Below, piece by piece: positions 29,301-40,228 of a DNA stretch of 64,000 bases. The notes beneath the pieces are model-generated. The model had not been told where the DNA came from and did not search any database. It saw nothing but the letters and a program-made list of their open reading frames with translations. Source of the DNA: Amia ocellicauda (Eukaryota; Chordata; Actinopteri; Amiiformes; Amiidae); the NCBI RefSeq assembly GCF_036373705.1, contig NC_089858.1, positions 17,047,749 to 17,111,748 of the forward strand, given 5' to 3'. Numbering within the stretch: the stretch's first letter is position 1; every line of letters begins with the position of its first letter. Made by a program: the position numbers and the translations under genes.

Positions 29301-30617
29301 GAGCAGAGGAGAGAGAGAGAGAGGTATAGTGAGATAAAGTTGGTGACGAGTGAGAGAAGGGTGAGAGTGAGATAATTAGGTATGGGAGGGACAGGGAGAG
29401 AAAGAGATAGAGAGAGAGGGCTAAAATAAATACATAGGATAGAGAGTGAGAGCGATAGAGCCACAGAGCACCAGTGGAGAAGGAAACAGTAAAAGGAAAG
29501 AAAACTAAAGGATGTGTTTGTTCAAGGTTTCTTCCCTCCTGCAACACCTGTGTTCCATAGTGACCCCCCACAGTACTGTCCCTTCCCGGGCCCATGGGCT
29601 CAGAGCGCTACCTGTGACAAAGAAGGTGCCCAGTCTGGAGCCCATCCTGCGCAGAGGCTCCGCCACGCTCTTCAGCCGAGACACCTGGGAGTCAGCCAGG
29701 TCGCCTACGATCACCACGATGTCTGTGAATACAGGGGCACAGCCTGAGAAGGGGCAGCCGCTACACCTGCTCTGCCTTCAGTGGGGCAGGACACGCAGGG
29801 GCCACAAAACTCACTTTGAGAATGTATTCGTAGTGTTTTCACTAGGCCACATTACTACAAATGCAAAATCAGGGTAATAATGGTGAAAAACAGACATACC
29901 TGGCTGCAGTTCGTTCACCATCGCCACGACCATCTCCAGCCGGCTCTTCCCCACCGTGGGGCCCAGGTGGATGTCCGACAACAAAACCAATTTCAGGTTA
30001 TCAAAAGAGGGGCTCAGTTTGTCCACGGGGACCTCGACACGCACGACCACGGGGGGGCGGGCGGCGTTCAGGAGCCCAAGCGCGGTCAGCACCAGGGTCA
30101 GGGCCAAGGCCAGGGCGACTTTTGCTCTGGAGCCGCTGTCGGCTGTGGATGTGTCCGACACTGCCGCCCTCCTGGTGACCAGCCTGTGGCATTGCTCCAC
30201 GCAGCTGAACAGGAAGAGGAAAAACAAAAGGATGATGTAAGAGCCCAGACAGGTGAATGAAAGCATGGCGACCCAGTGGGGCTCTTCTGCCACCAGGTAA
30301 AACATGGTGACGTAGCTGGAGTGGCTCAACACCAGGAACAGCAGCACCAGCATCTTCCAGCAGCGCAGGAGCCGCTGGGAGACCCTCCTCACCCGGCAAA
30401 GGTTGCCAGTCATCCGCCTCCAAACGTACAGCGAGGCAATCAGCATGACCGAGTTGATGAAGAGCAGGAACTGCGCCCGGTACAACGCCGCCCTGGTGTC
30501 CATATCCACACTCTCGGATATCAGGGTCCGGGAGATGAGCATGGAGAAGAACACCACCCCGGAGCCCACCGCCACCTTGGCCTCCAGGGACAGCTCCCGC
30601 AGGCTGTACATGATCAT
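26309..30617 (-). CDS. TMPPE: Transmembrane protein with metallophosphoesterase domain (5 coding exons)
   Basis: Predicted membrane-bound metal-dependent phosphoesterase; substrate unknown. Coding exons, 5' to 3': 29900-30617, 29612-29722, 29128-29293, 27586-27725, 26309-26499 (stop TGA 26309-26311). They total 1326 nt, 441 aa; human TMPPE is about 453. The N-terminal part holds several hydrophobic membrane segments (for example FFLFLFSC near residue 140, then [17 protein letters not shown] before the enzyme domain). The phosphoesterase motifs follow in order: D215-x-H217 in LLSDIHLG, G246-D247 in [14 protein letters not shown] at 277-282, LLAHQP, and GHTHAG at 379-384. All metal ligands look present. 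The start [14 protein letters not shown] aligns with human MIIFRQLSLGAK; MYSLREL two codons later is an alternative. The third intron, between the 29128-29293 and 27586-27725 exons, carries a hAT element with a nested CR1 piece. Confidence 0.95.
27792..29083. mobile_element. Non-autonomous hAT-type transposon with nested LINE piece
   Basis: Exact 8-bp target duplications CTTCCCAG at 27784-27791 and 29084-29091 flank inverted ends. Both ends start TAGGGCTGGG reading inward (TAGGGCTGGGCAGTA left, TAGGGCTGGGTGATA right). The 8-bp duplication and the TAGGGCTGGG tip are typical of hAT. It is 1292 bp and encodes no transposase. It lies in a TMPPE intron, 44 bp from one exon and 66 bp from the next. 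A CR1-like fragment at 28104-28477 lies inside and so came later or was carried along. Confidence 0.85.
28104..28477 (-). mobile_element. 5'-truncated CR1-like LINE, 3' end
   Basis: The minus strand encodes the C-terminal tail of a non-LTR reverse transcriptase ([14 protein letters not shown], then [30 protein letters not shown] and a FKNRLD ending, residues in short quotes). It is followed by a 3' tail of ACATAAGA-type 8-bp units at 28104-28127, as CR1 elements have. Only about 370 bp remain, so it was 5'-truncated at insertion. This tail is common in non-teleost and early-branching fishes. Confidence 0.8.
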
Positions 30618-31166
30618 GGGCTGCCGGGTCAGAGACGGGCGAGACCTGGCGGAAAAGCCCGAGTCAGGGTTGCTTCACTGCCGGCGTCTGCGAATGACTC
30701 GAAAAACAGGTCCAGCTATCGGGGCCCCAGACCGGTATCACGGCCGGCCGGCTGGGGAACAACACACTCCACACACTTCCGCAAAATGCACATCGACAAC
30801 CAAACACCCGACGTCTTGTTGGAGAGACCGGGGCGAGAGCTGCCTAACCCCGGCTAAACTAGTGTTGGCGCAAGTGGCACAGCCGGTGCGGATGGTGCGG
30901 GTAACGGGCACTGTCCCGGGCACCGCGTTGTGAACACATACCCGCGCCGACACAGAAACAAACCCCGCCTTCTCCGCGCCGGGCTTGCAAAGCAGTCTGG
31001 GTGTTTCCTGGTATTGTAAATTACACACTTTCCACCATATTAAATACAATGATCAATTAATCAAGTATCAGCCGCATTAAAATGTACATTATTATATAAC
31101 ACGCAGGTTAGTAGCAGCTGTGGTCTGTAGGGAGTCATGCAGGAGTCATGGAGGAAGAAGCAGCAT
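30618..31166. other. TMPPE promoter region and spacer to the first tRNA gene
   Basis: CpG-rich from about 30,600 to 30,960, consistent with a CpG-island promoter and 5' UTR of TMPPE on the minus strand. No TATA box and no further gene. A possible acceptor CCGCCAG on the minus strand just upstream of the start may mark a 5' UTR intron, but this is uncertain. Confidence 0.45.
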
Positions 31167-31249
31167 GTCAGGATGGCCGAGCGGTCTAAGGCGCTGCGTT
31201 CAGGTCGCAGTCTCCCCTGGAGGCGTGGGTTCGAATCCCACTTCTGACA
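31167..31249 (+). tRNA. tRNA-Leu (anticodon CAG)
   Basis: 83 nt. The 7-bp acceptor stem pairs GTCAGGA with TTCTGAC. A box TGGCCGAGCGG and B box GGTTCGAATCC are intact. The anticodon loop TTCAGGT gives CAG. The long variable arm is typical of tRNA-Leu. There is no intron. The pol III terminator (five T) lies about 10 nt after the gene. CCA is not encoded, as expected. Confidence 0.97.
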
Positions 31250-31282
31250 AAGTGATCCTTTTTCTCTCCTTTTAAACTCTTT

Positions 31283-31520
31283 TATGTATTTGACCCTTTT
31301 GTTGGTTTGCAGTTTTGCTTTAATCACAAGTTTGTTTTATTGTTTTATGCACTTGTTTATTTGAGTTTATGCATTCTGTTTATGTTAATCACTTAAGATT
31401 TTAAAATTGGTTTTAGAAGATTGATTTTAACAAATTTTAAATGATAAGTATTAAAATTTGTTTGAATGTTTTTATCTGTATTGTAAAATACTTTCCCAAT
31501 AAAACAGTATTTTAACCTTT
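31283..31520 (+). repeat. AT-rich direct repeat, copy 1, downstream of the tRNA
   Basis: Starts ATGTATTTGACC and includes TTGTTGGTTTGCAG, CAAGTTTGTTT, TATTTGAGTTTATG, GTTAATCAC, ATAAGTATTAAAAT and AATAAAACAGTATTTT, all found in the same order at 31769-31945. The copies differ by several small indels. Confidence 0.75.
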
Positions 31521-31768
31521 TTTATGAAAAGATTGGTTTAAAAAAAATGACTTCAAAAAAAATAATTTTAAGTGTTTTTAAAGATTTAGTTGATTTTAAA
31601 GCAGTAATTGTTTGGGTATTTGGTTAGTTTTGTTCTGTTTTCTTATTTTGTCAAATACATTGGCCGTTTGGTTTTTAATTTTAAATGCATCAGATTGTTT
31701 TGTTTTTGTTTTTTATTTTATGGTTTTATTTATTTTTTTATTTATCTGGTGCATTTTCAGTTACTTTC
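31521..31768. other. AT-rich spacer between the two direct repeats
   Basis: Strongly T-rich with no gene or recognisable element. The open frames here are by-products of low complexity. Confidence 0.6.
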
Positions 31769-31945
31769 AATGTATTTGACTTTTTTTGTTGGTTTGGCAG
31801 TTTGCCTTGTATCACAAGTTTATTTAAGCACATGTTTATTTGAGTTTATGTATTTTGTTTAAGTTAATCACCTTAAGAAAACGTAATCATAAGTATTAAA
31901 ATTTTGAAATGTAAAATACTTATAATAAAACAGTATTTTGTTACA
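31769..31945 (+). repeat. AT-rich direct repeat, copy 2
   Basis: Second copy of the unit at 31283-31520, offset about 486 bp and shorter by about 60 bp. Both copies end in AATAAAACAGTATTTT. Confidence 0.75.
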
Positions 31946-32177
31946 AACTGCCTGACTGTGAACTCAAAGGCAGTAGAACGCACTGATTATACAGGACATT
32001 ATGGAATCAACTGTAGGTGTCTGTGACGTCACACTGGTGTCTGTGTCATGCATATGGAATATACTTTTCAGATACAAGAAATAGGTCAAGATTAATAACC
32101 GTCCAATTATTTCAGTAATGATCAGAAACAAACGATAACGCTGCAATACTGAATTGCGGAAACAAAAAGGATCACTT

Positions 32178-32260
32178 TGTCAGAAGTGGGATTCGAACCC
32201 ACGCCTCCAGGGGAGACTGCGACCTGAACGCAGCGCCTTAGACCGCTCGGCCATCCTGAC
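32178..32260 (-). tRNA. tRNA-Leu (anticodon CAG), second copy
   Basis: 83 nt, identical by eye to the + strand copy at 31167-31249 and facing it. Even the trailer AAGTGATCCTTTTT is shared, so the pair arose by inverted duplication (or is kept alike by gene conversion). A and B boxes and the pol III terminator are intact. Confidence 0.97.
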
Positions 32261-33635
32261 TGAGGACAGGCGGCTCTGCGCCTCTTTACGCGCCCGCTTA
32301 CAGAGCAGTGAGCAACTTCGCATCTGAATCTACTGTCGTTCACATGGTAGCAATGCATTGTGATTATAAAATTGTGTTATAAAACTATATCTTCGACATC
32401 TCACGGGATTTAGTTTCTTAAAAAACATAAACGTAAGAAAGCCTGTATTGCGGGGAATAAAAGCGTCTCAGTGACGGGTGCACTTACCGGCTGACGTGGA
32501 GATCCCGTCTTAACTCGTAACCGTTTTACAGAGCTGTTCTTTATTTATGATTCGTAAAAATCCGCTGATAGTTTAGTATTTATTCATAGTTTCTTTTCTA
32601 AGTGATTCCATTTGTTAATGACTGGATGTATTGTATTTTTAAAAGTATGTATTCATTCATACATCCTCAGCCTTTTCCACACCAGTAGGCTACATAGGGC
32701 GTGGCCAAGTTTATATATATATTTATTTATTTATTTATTTTCATAGTGATTTTTTTCATAAACATAATCATTTACAGTTAATACAGGTATGGCAATTACT
32801 GAAGCTAACATACACCTAATTTCATTACCAAATTTAATTTTAGTGCAAAATGTCATAAAATAATTGAAAATCATACCTTAAAACCCACCTATATGTAACC
32901 ATAAGATAATTATTCCAGTTATTCACAACTAATGTGACATGAAGCATGTACAGGTGTGAAACAAACTACACCCTGGCAGAGTCTGTCTTCACTGTCAGAG
33001 ATACGAAGACAGAGCCTGACCTGTCACAGCCTGAGGGACACATTGTGGCTCTTTTAATATGATTTTAAAAGAGAAAATGTATGTGTGTGTGTGTATATAC
33101 ACATATATGAATGTATTTATATGTGTATATTATATATGTTTTGTTTATTTTATCATTTAAATTATTTTCCATTCAGTTTATATTTATTTTCCGTTCTCTT
33201 GTTCTTATTATTGTTTTTTTTAGTCCTTTAATGTAATTATTTTTATAAAACAGTCTGTGAAATATTATATTTCCATGTATGTAGTGCATTATTGCTTTGG
33301 CAACACTTCTAATTGCCAATAATTCATGCCAATAAAGCACCTTAAATTGAAATTGAATTGAAATGAGAGAGAGGGAGAGAGATCATCTTGCACTATGTTA
33401 ATGTTTAACCCAGGTGAACGCCCCAAACAGCCTGGTGGCAGAGCAGTGTGCTGTGAAAGCAAGCCCAGAGCAGGGAGTGTCATCAGAGCCACCCAGTCAG
33501 GGACCCTGCGGAGCACACTGCACACAGGCAGTGTGTGAATATCGATTTTAAGCAGAGGATTTGTGTTGTAGTTTTTTAGTAGTTTTGGTCTGGACAGGCT
33601 GCTTGGTTGCTGGTTATTTATTTATTTATTTTGCC
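32261..33635. other. Intergenic region upstream of PLLP
   Basis: AT-rich with TATTTA and TATATG low-complexity tracts, and no gene. A LINE or SINE tail at 33290-33363 is listed separately. The PLLP 5' UTR lies at the right end. The start codon follows a short (TTTA)n run. Confidence 0.5.
33290..33363 (+). repeat. 3' tail of a retroposon with (TTGAA)n end
   Basis: GCATTATTGCTTTGGCAACA, then ATGCCAATAAAGCACCTTAA and a run of TTGAA-type units. I recognise this from fish LINE tails. Only the tail remains. Confidence 0.45.
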
Positions 33636-36600
33636 ATGGCTGAGTTCCCAGCCAAAGTGAGCACGGTGACCAGCTCCCAGCCACACACAACTGGCCAGAG
33701 CTTCACTTCCAGGTTCCTCTCTGTGGACCTGGTCTTCATCAGGACTATCCCCGCCATCCTCATGATCTTCGAAATCGTAAGTGATGCAGCTGCTGTACTT
33801 TGTAACCCCCCTCCTACTTTGTGCTTCTCGTGTCAGGTTTGTGTTTTTACTGCGTGTGTGTGTGTGAGAGAGAGAGAGAGAGTGTCTGTGAGGGACAGAG
33901 GGGTATGTTCTGCATAGGTGTGTTGTTGTACTTGTCATAGCGGTGAGGAAAAACTAGTCTACTGGGTACAGAGGATAAGCTTTGACAAAGATCTGTGCGC
34001 TCAACAGGTTTCTCGAGTTATGTCATTTTCTTGTTTTAAGATTGCAGTGTCTGGTTATGTGATCTACTCCTCTCTTCTTTGTATTCTGGTTAGAGCCAGT
34101 TTGCGCTGTTCTGTGAAGGGAGTAGTACACAGCGTTGTACAAGATCTTCAGTTTCTTGGCAGTTTCTCGCATGGAATAGCCTTCATTTCTCAGAACAAGA
34201 ATAGACTGACGAGTTACAGATGAAAGGTCTTTGTTTCTGGCCATTTTGAGCCTGTAATCGAACAGTTGCTGATGCTCCAGATACTCAACTAGTCTAAAGA
34301 AGGCCAGTTGTATTGCTTCTTTAATCAGCACAACAGTTTTCAGCTGTGCTAACATAATTGCAAAAGGGTTTTCTAATGATCAATTAGCCTTTTAAAATGA
34401 TAAACTTGGATTAGCAAACAACGTGCCATTGGAACACAGGACTGATGGTTGCTGATAATGGGCCTCTGTACACCTCTGTAGATATCAGCCATTACAAATC
34501 AGCCGTTTCCAGCTACAATAGTAATTTACAACATTAACAATGTCTACACTGTATTTCTGATCAATCTGATGTTATTTTAATGGACACAAAATGTGCTTTT
34601 CTTTCGAAAACAAGGACATTTCGAAGTGACCCTAAACTTTTGAACGGTAGTGTATATATGAATTTTTACGGTTTTTTTTTTACAATTTTGTAAGTATCAC
34701 TGTATGCAAGCTCCCCGGCCCTGCTGTTTGCTCACAGCGAGTTGCAGCTGAGATGTGGGAGGACAGCCCTCGGTGCTGGGATTCCCTGTGCACTTTACTG
34801 CCCGGTGCACTTCCAGGCACAGTCTGTGTGGGGGTAGAGGGGCTTGGGCGGCTGGGAGTGTGGCACAGGTGGATCGGGTGGCTGGGAGTGTGGCACAGGT
34901 GGCTCAGGCCAGCTCCACACAGGATCACTGTGGCTCCCTGGGCATGATATTACAGCTCAGACAGCACACCAGTGAGAATAAGCAAACCTAAAGCCCTGTC
35001 GTATTAATACACCTTTGTTACTGAGGTCTTCTTTTGCTATGACCTAAAACAGTTTCCTTTTCTGCACAATTCATGAAAAAACATTTGACTAACACATTTG
35101 CTTTATGCTGTGTACAAAAGTACCGCACTTTGCCATGAGCAATTACAGCTGGTTTGACAGACCTAGATTAGCATCTGTCAAACACAGTGAAGTGTTACAC
35201 TGGTCAGGCTTAATCACTTTTCCTGCCAGCGGTGGATCTCTGCGAGTCCCTGCTGGCATGGAGTTCGGGAGCAGCTGTGTTCTGTGTGCTGCTGTCTGCA
35301 TACACAGGCAGGGAGGCGTTCCAGACACAAGCATGTTTCCCTCATACAGAGTCAATGATCTGATGTATGAGTAATAATGCTATCTAGTAGCCCATTGTAT
35401 TCCATGGCCATGCAGTGGTGCCATTGTGAAGAAATAAAAAAGAATTCCTCTAGCATGGCACTTTTGAGCCATTTCTATTCTCATGCATTTAATGACTACA
35501 AGACGCAGAAAAACTGCAAATGTACTCAAGGTAGAGTAGCATACTTGCAGTGTGCCTCACCTGGGGTTGCCTTAGATACTGTCATTGTGCAGCTGGTCAG
35601 ACCTGATATGCTCCAAAGTGACCCTTGCTGTGGCAGCCAACGCCCTGCTGTGCCTCTGCTCTGTTTGTCTATGTAAGAGAAACACACACACACACAGATT
35701 CAGACAGGCCCGCAGATATTCAGATACACACACAAACACAGATTTAGATGCACATAAACACATTCATGGACACAGATTCAAACACAGTTGCCCAGACATA
35801 CGCAGACGTGCACACTCAGGGGTGCGCACAACTCTCCATACCGTTCTGAGGAGTGCACAAGCATCCTGCAGTTAAAAAAACTCAGCGGGAAGTAAAACAT
35901 AACGGAAGACTAAGGAGACCAAAGCCATTTGTAGTTGGCCATAACCTCCTTTGTGTGCAGCAAAGTCCATCGAGAGCACAGTGTTTCCTCCGCAGGACGT
36001 CTGCAGACACTTACCAGGGTCTGGAGTACTGGGCTATCTCACCTGTGTCGCATCAGGGTCGGCAGCCTGCTTTTAGAACGCTGTACATGAGATGATGGCA
36101 AGGGTGCCAATAATGGGACAGTATCAGATATCATTTCCCATGTCATCAGATAAGGCACACTTAGTAACACAATCCTCTCTTAATAATACATCAACTAATT
36201 ACAGTCCTGTATTGTGTGTGTGTGTAAATGTTTTCACTGCCACCTATTTTAAGATGACTTTATTACATCTCACGTTTTATTTTCTTATATAGATTCCCCC
36301 TAATTATTGTTCTAGTCCTAGTGTCTCTACATAATCAAGCATCTACGGGTGCAATGTTGACCTGGGTAATCTCTGCAAAAGCTTTGCACATCAAAGACCT
36401 GTTATGATGTCAGCTGGTGAGTGACAAGCTAAAGAAGATAAGACTGAGTCAGGCGCCAGCCCGGGAGGTTATTAAAATATCTGGAAACAGTTTCCATTCT
36501 GCTGTTACATGAATAAATTCCAACGGTAGCTGGACGCAGAGGGAAACAGCCAGTCCCCTGTTACTCCCAGCTAGTGAGAATCTAGCTGTGTCCATGCGGT

Positions 36601-39461
36601 CAATGGGATTAATTCACACTGGTTTTGTCAAATGTTTACAATACTAATGTAAGGCACAGGGGTGTTTATGATGTGTTTGTCTGTTATTAGTGTGAGAAAA
36701 GTAGAGTGGTTCCTCTTAAATAAAACATATAAACAAACTATTTATAGCCCACCCCGTAAGGTTGCACATTTTCACGACACATTTTGTATATCCCGTCCAG
36801 AAAGAATGTGAGCACTCATGCCTGACAGAAGTGGCACACACAATTGTACAAACAGTGACTGAAGGGGTTAGTCATGGGGCACAGTCCCAGAGGGCTGCCA
36901 AGGTCACTGATTCTTGTGCAAACTGGAAGGGTGGTCTCTCTGTGCTTTGCTCCAGCTACTCCCTAACCTCCCACGGGGCTCAAGTGAGGAGAGCCGTGTG
37001 CATTGAGCAGTAAGACTGTTCAGTGTGTGAGAGGGAGTGTATACGTGTCTCTATGTGCGCGTGCGTATATATGTGCTAACCTCCTACTCTGTGTCCAGGC
37101 TCTGGGTCTGCTGGTGTGGGCGCTCATCGCCAGTACACACTATTACAAGATCCCTGCGTTCGGCTGGGTGATGTTTGTCAGCGTCGTCCTCTGGATCCTC
37201 ACCATCATACTGTTCCTCCTCTACTTCCTCGGAGTCAACAGGAAGCTGGCCATCGTGCCCTGGACCATTACGGTGAGCGGCCAACTTAAATAAAAGCACA
37301 TTACTAAGCCAGAGGCAGGTGAGCTTGGCTAAGGTACTGACAGGCAATCGGTGTGGATTTGTTAAATTTGTATTAGCACTTGCTTGTCCATCCCTTCCCC
37401 CACACAGACAAAGGTGTAGGTTGTATAAACAAGCAGTATTGAGGTATAAAATACAGGCACAAAGGCTCACTCCCATTGGTGGAAGTCTAAGAGGTGAGAG
37501 AAGAGAAGAGCATGCAGTGAACTGATACAGGAGGTCACAGGAAGGTAGTGCTCTCATGGTTTCAACATCATAATCCAGCAACAATAATATATACAAGACA
37601 AAAGAATACAAAAATCAAACATGATGCATTCAATACATTATTACTTCATATAAAAATATACAATTCAGAGCATAGGTTCTCCAACTGATTAAAGTACGTG
37701 TTCACAGCTTTGTGAGGCTTCTAAGACCCCTGACCGATTTATTAAATAATCTCATAAAATAAGTAAAACAAAAGACTGAATTCAATCTCCTCCTCTCTCA
37801 TCAGACTCTGGCATTTAACATCAGCGCGGCTATCCTGTACATCACGGCCTTCTTGGCCAACGCAGCGTCCATCACTCCATACTTCAGAGCCGGCTCCCTG
37901 GACTTCAACAACCTGGCCGCTGCAGCGGTGAGTCCGTAACTGACCTTGGGGCATGGCGGGGGCAGGGTGGGTGCAATGCAGTAGGCAGGCAGGCGGTAGA
38001 AATATGACACCTGTATATTTGTGTTGCCAGTCCAGAACACACCTGTGGCACCTGTTGGTTTGTTTATACCCACAAATGCCTGGTAGATCTTCTCAGGATC
38101 ATTTTGATTCAGTCAAAGTCTTGGGCTGACTGGTCTTGGTCTACAGCCCCATGCGAGTTGACACACATTGCCCCACCGAGATACACAATGCACATCTTAA
38201 TCAGCAGCCCGACTTGTATTTGGCATCTTAAAAATGCAGCGCTGGGGACATGCAGTAACTCAGTTGAGCAGCTCTGGTGTATCAGCAGGCAAAGTTGCCC
38301 CTGTGCTGTGTGTATTTCTGATGTCTACAGGCTGAAGTCTACACTATTGCCCTGTCCTTGGAAGCACACAAAGCTCAGCCTGCCACACCCAGCTTCACAC
38401 ACCTGGTCCCTGAAGTCTCAGAACAGTCAGGTGACTGAGGAGCATAATAGCTGTTGGCAACAGCTCTCAGCTTTCAGATTAATAGGAATGCAGCTCTGAC
38501 CTTCCTGATTGAGTGCCCTAAATTGCAAAACATTACACAGGTTGAACAACACTTATACTGTGCAACAGCATGAAAGCCATAAGGAACTAAGAGATAAAGG
38601 GAAAAAATAAATAACCGCTCACTCACCCGACTCTGTGAATGATTGAGACAGACGGTGAGAGCGAAGGTACAGAGCAAACACAGAAACAGAAACAAACAAG
38701 AGGACAAAGATGCTGCTGTGGTTTTAATAGCGGCAAAAACATAATAACCCTATGTAACACAATTTTTGTTCCTGGGTAATAAGTTTTATTTCCTAATTGC
38801 TTATGCCTCAAAAGTATATAAAATGGCTATTATCCCCCACAAACTTTGCTTTTGTGACCAGGACAGTGATATTTTGAAATGTACTCATTTCCAATGAGAA
38901 AACGGGCGAATGTCTGTCTTTATGTTCACAAAGTCAGAAAAAAACAACATATGAATCCAAATTAACATGTATTTATACTAAATACAAAAATGACTACAAA
39001 AGATATAGAAGCGAGTCGTTTTTCGAGTTTGATATTATAATAATTATAATATTATTTACGAGTATAATTGTAAATCTCAAAAAACTACTCACTTCTAAAT
39101 GTTTTGTATTACTTTAGTATAAATACATGTTAATTTGGATTCATGTTTTTTTTTTTTCTGACTTTGTGAACATAAAGACACACATTCATCCGTTTTCTCA
39201 TTGGAAATAGTTACATTTCAAAATATCACTGTCCTGGTCACAAAAGCAAAGTTTGTTGGGAATCAGAACCACTGCGCTTGGAATGACAATGTGTCCATAA
39301 CAGTGCCCTGATCCGAGTGCTGCCTCTGTTTGCCTCCCCAGTTCTTCGCCTGCCTGGTGATGATTGCCTACTGCGCCAGCTCCTTCTTCGGCTTCATGGC
39401 ATGGAGAGGGGAGGGCAGCAACGCGGCCACGAGCCAGGCCGATGGGAGCAGGCCAGCCTAG
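33636..39461 (+). CDS. PLLP: Plasmolipin, MARVEL-domain tetraspan protein (4 exons)
   Basis: Myelin and epithelial apical-membrane proteolipid acting in membrane trafficking. Exons: 33636-33776, 37099-37272, 37805-37927, 39342-39461 (stop TAG 39459-39461). They total 558 nt, 185 aa; human PLLP is 182. The N terminus MAEFPAKVSTVTSSQ matches human MAEFPSKVSTRTSS. The MARVEL domain supplies four membrane segments, one largely per exon: VFIRTIPAILMIFEI continuing into ALGLLVWALIA, then FGWVMFVSVVLWILTIILFLLYFL, FNISAAILYITAFLANA, and FFACLVMIAYCASSFFGFMAW. The tail GSNAATSQADG matches human GSNAATSQMAGG. Kozak context GCCATGG is good. Intron 1 (3.3 kb) holds a Tc1 remnant. Intron 3 holds a foldback element. 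Convergent with ARL2BP, as I remember for human. Confidence 0.96.
33950..34652 (-). mobile_element. Tc1-like transposon remnant in PLLP intron 1
   Basis: The right end at 34626-34652 reads GTGACCCTAAACTTTTGAAC, then GGTAGTG before a TA. This is the reverse of the common fish Tc1 tip CACTACCGTTCAAAAGTTT. The minus strand from about 34240 down to 34040 encodes the transposase N-terminal helix-turn-helix region (MARNKDLSSVTRQ, then SMRETAKKLKILYNAV). The catalytic two-thirds and the left terminal repeat are missing, so it cannot move itself. The left limit is approximate. Confidence 0.8.
34844..34905 (+). repeat. Two-copy minisatellite in PLLP intron 1
   Basis: A unit of about 31 bp containing GGCTGGGAGTGTGGCACAGG occurs twice in tandem, with small differences at the joints. 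Confidence 0.7.
34906..37098 (+). other. Remainder of PLLP intron 1
   Basis: No gene or clear element beyond CA-rich runs near 35,680-35,760. The acceptor GTGTCCAG ends it at 37098. Confidence 0.5.
38750..39260. mobile_element. Large foldback (long inverted repeat) element in PLLP intron 3
   Basis: Two arms of about 180 bp, 38836 to about 39020 and about 39075 to 39260, are inverted copies at about 90% or better by eye. Shared blocks include AAACTTTGCTTTTGTGACCA, GGACAGTGATATTTTGAAAT, TTATGTTCACAAAGTCAG and AATTAACATGTATTTATACT. A short AT-rich loop joins them. The 85 bp left of the first arm (TAACACAATTTTTGTTCCTG onward) looks like part of the same repeat. No coding capacity. No clean target duplication was found. 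Confidence 0.75.
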
Positions 39462-40222
39462 ACACTGCCCTCAGGATACAGCCCTGTTTACACTCACCCG
39501 ACAATCAATGGTGGGAGCAAAAGATTATATACACTAGTTTATATTTTGAATCTGTAAGAAAGCAGTCGAGAGAAAGTCCAGATTGTGAGGCAGATCCTCA
39601 CTGGCCTGGTCTGAATGGACTGATACCAGCGCCACCACTGAACTCTCTCTATGCTGTGTCTGAAGAACACTGAGCAACATTAACACCAAAACTTAAAGCC
39701 TATTAATCTTGAACTCTCTCGTCACAGACTCCATCACAAAAACGCAAGAGACCACACTGCAATAGCACCGAAATATCCCACATTATCCCATGCTCTTTGC
39801 GTCTGTCCACAGGCGCCCAGACTTCTCTAACTTTCCTCTACAGGCTGCATCCGTTGGATCCCCAGTTTTGCGAGTGGTTGAACTTTCTCTGCTGCTGTAA
39901 TCTTAGGCCTTACGGAGGTCAGAGAGAGTCGGCCAATCTTCGGGCTCACTGCACGTCTACTCAGCCTACAATCGCAGGCCGCTGAATCACTAGATTTACT
40001 ATAGTGAAGACCAGCCTAAATAAATTGGGTGACGTGGCAGGAATGTGGACAGTCACCTCCCGGGGCCGCAGCCCACTCCTCTCCTCAGGCGAGAGGTCAA
40101 TCATTAACCGGCTAACACAGGGTCACCTTCTGGGCAGGAGCCCGTGTGGAGGAGCGTGATGTCCAACCAAGTCAACACACATGTCCAGTTAGTGTTTGTT
40201 TTTTAAATGAAGACTACTGATG

Positions 40223-40228
40223 AATAAA
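40223..40228 (+). terminator. Candidate polyadenylation signal AATAAA (PLLP)
   Basis: Canonical signal 762 bp past the stop, followed by T-rich sequence. Confidence 0.5.

Noticed and set aside
30276-30857. Long + strand open frame (193 aa)
   Set aside because: It lies antisense to the first TMPPE coding exon and is kept open by GC-rich codons. The minus-strand protein matches a known family.
34841-34910. Tandem units first considered as a CRISPR-like or satellite array
   Set aside because: There are only two imperfect copies with no spacers, in a fish intron. It is a minor minisatellite.
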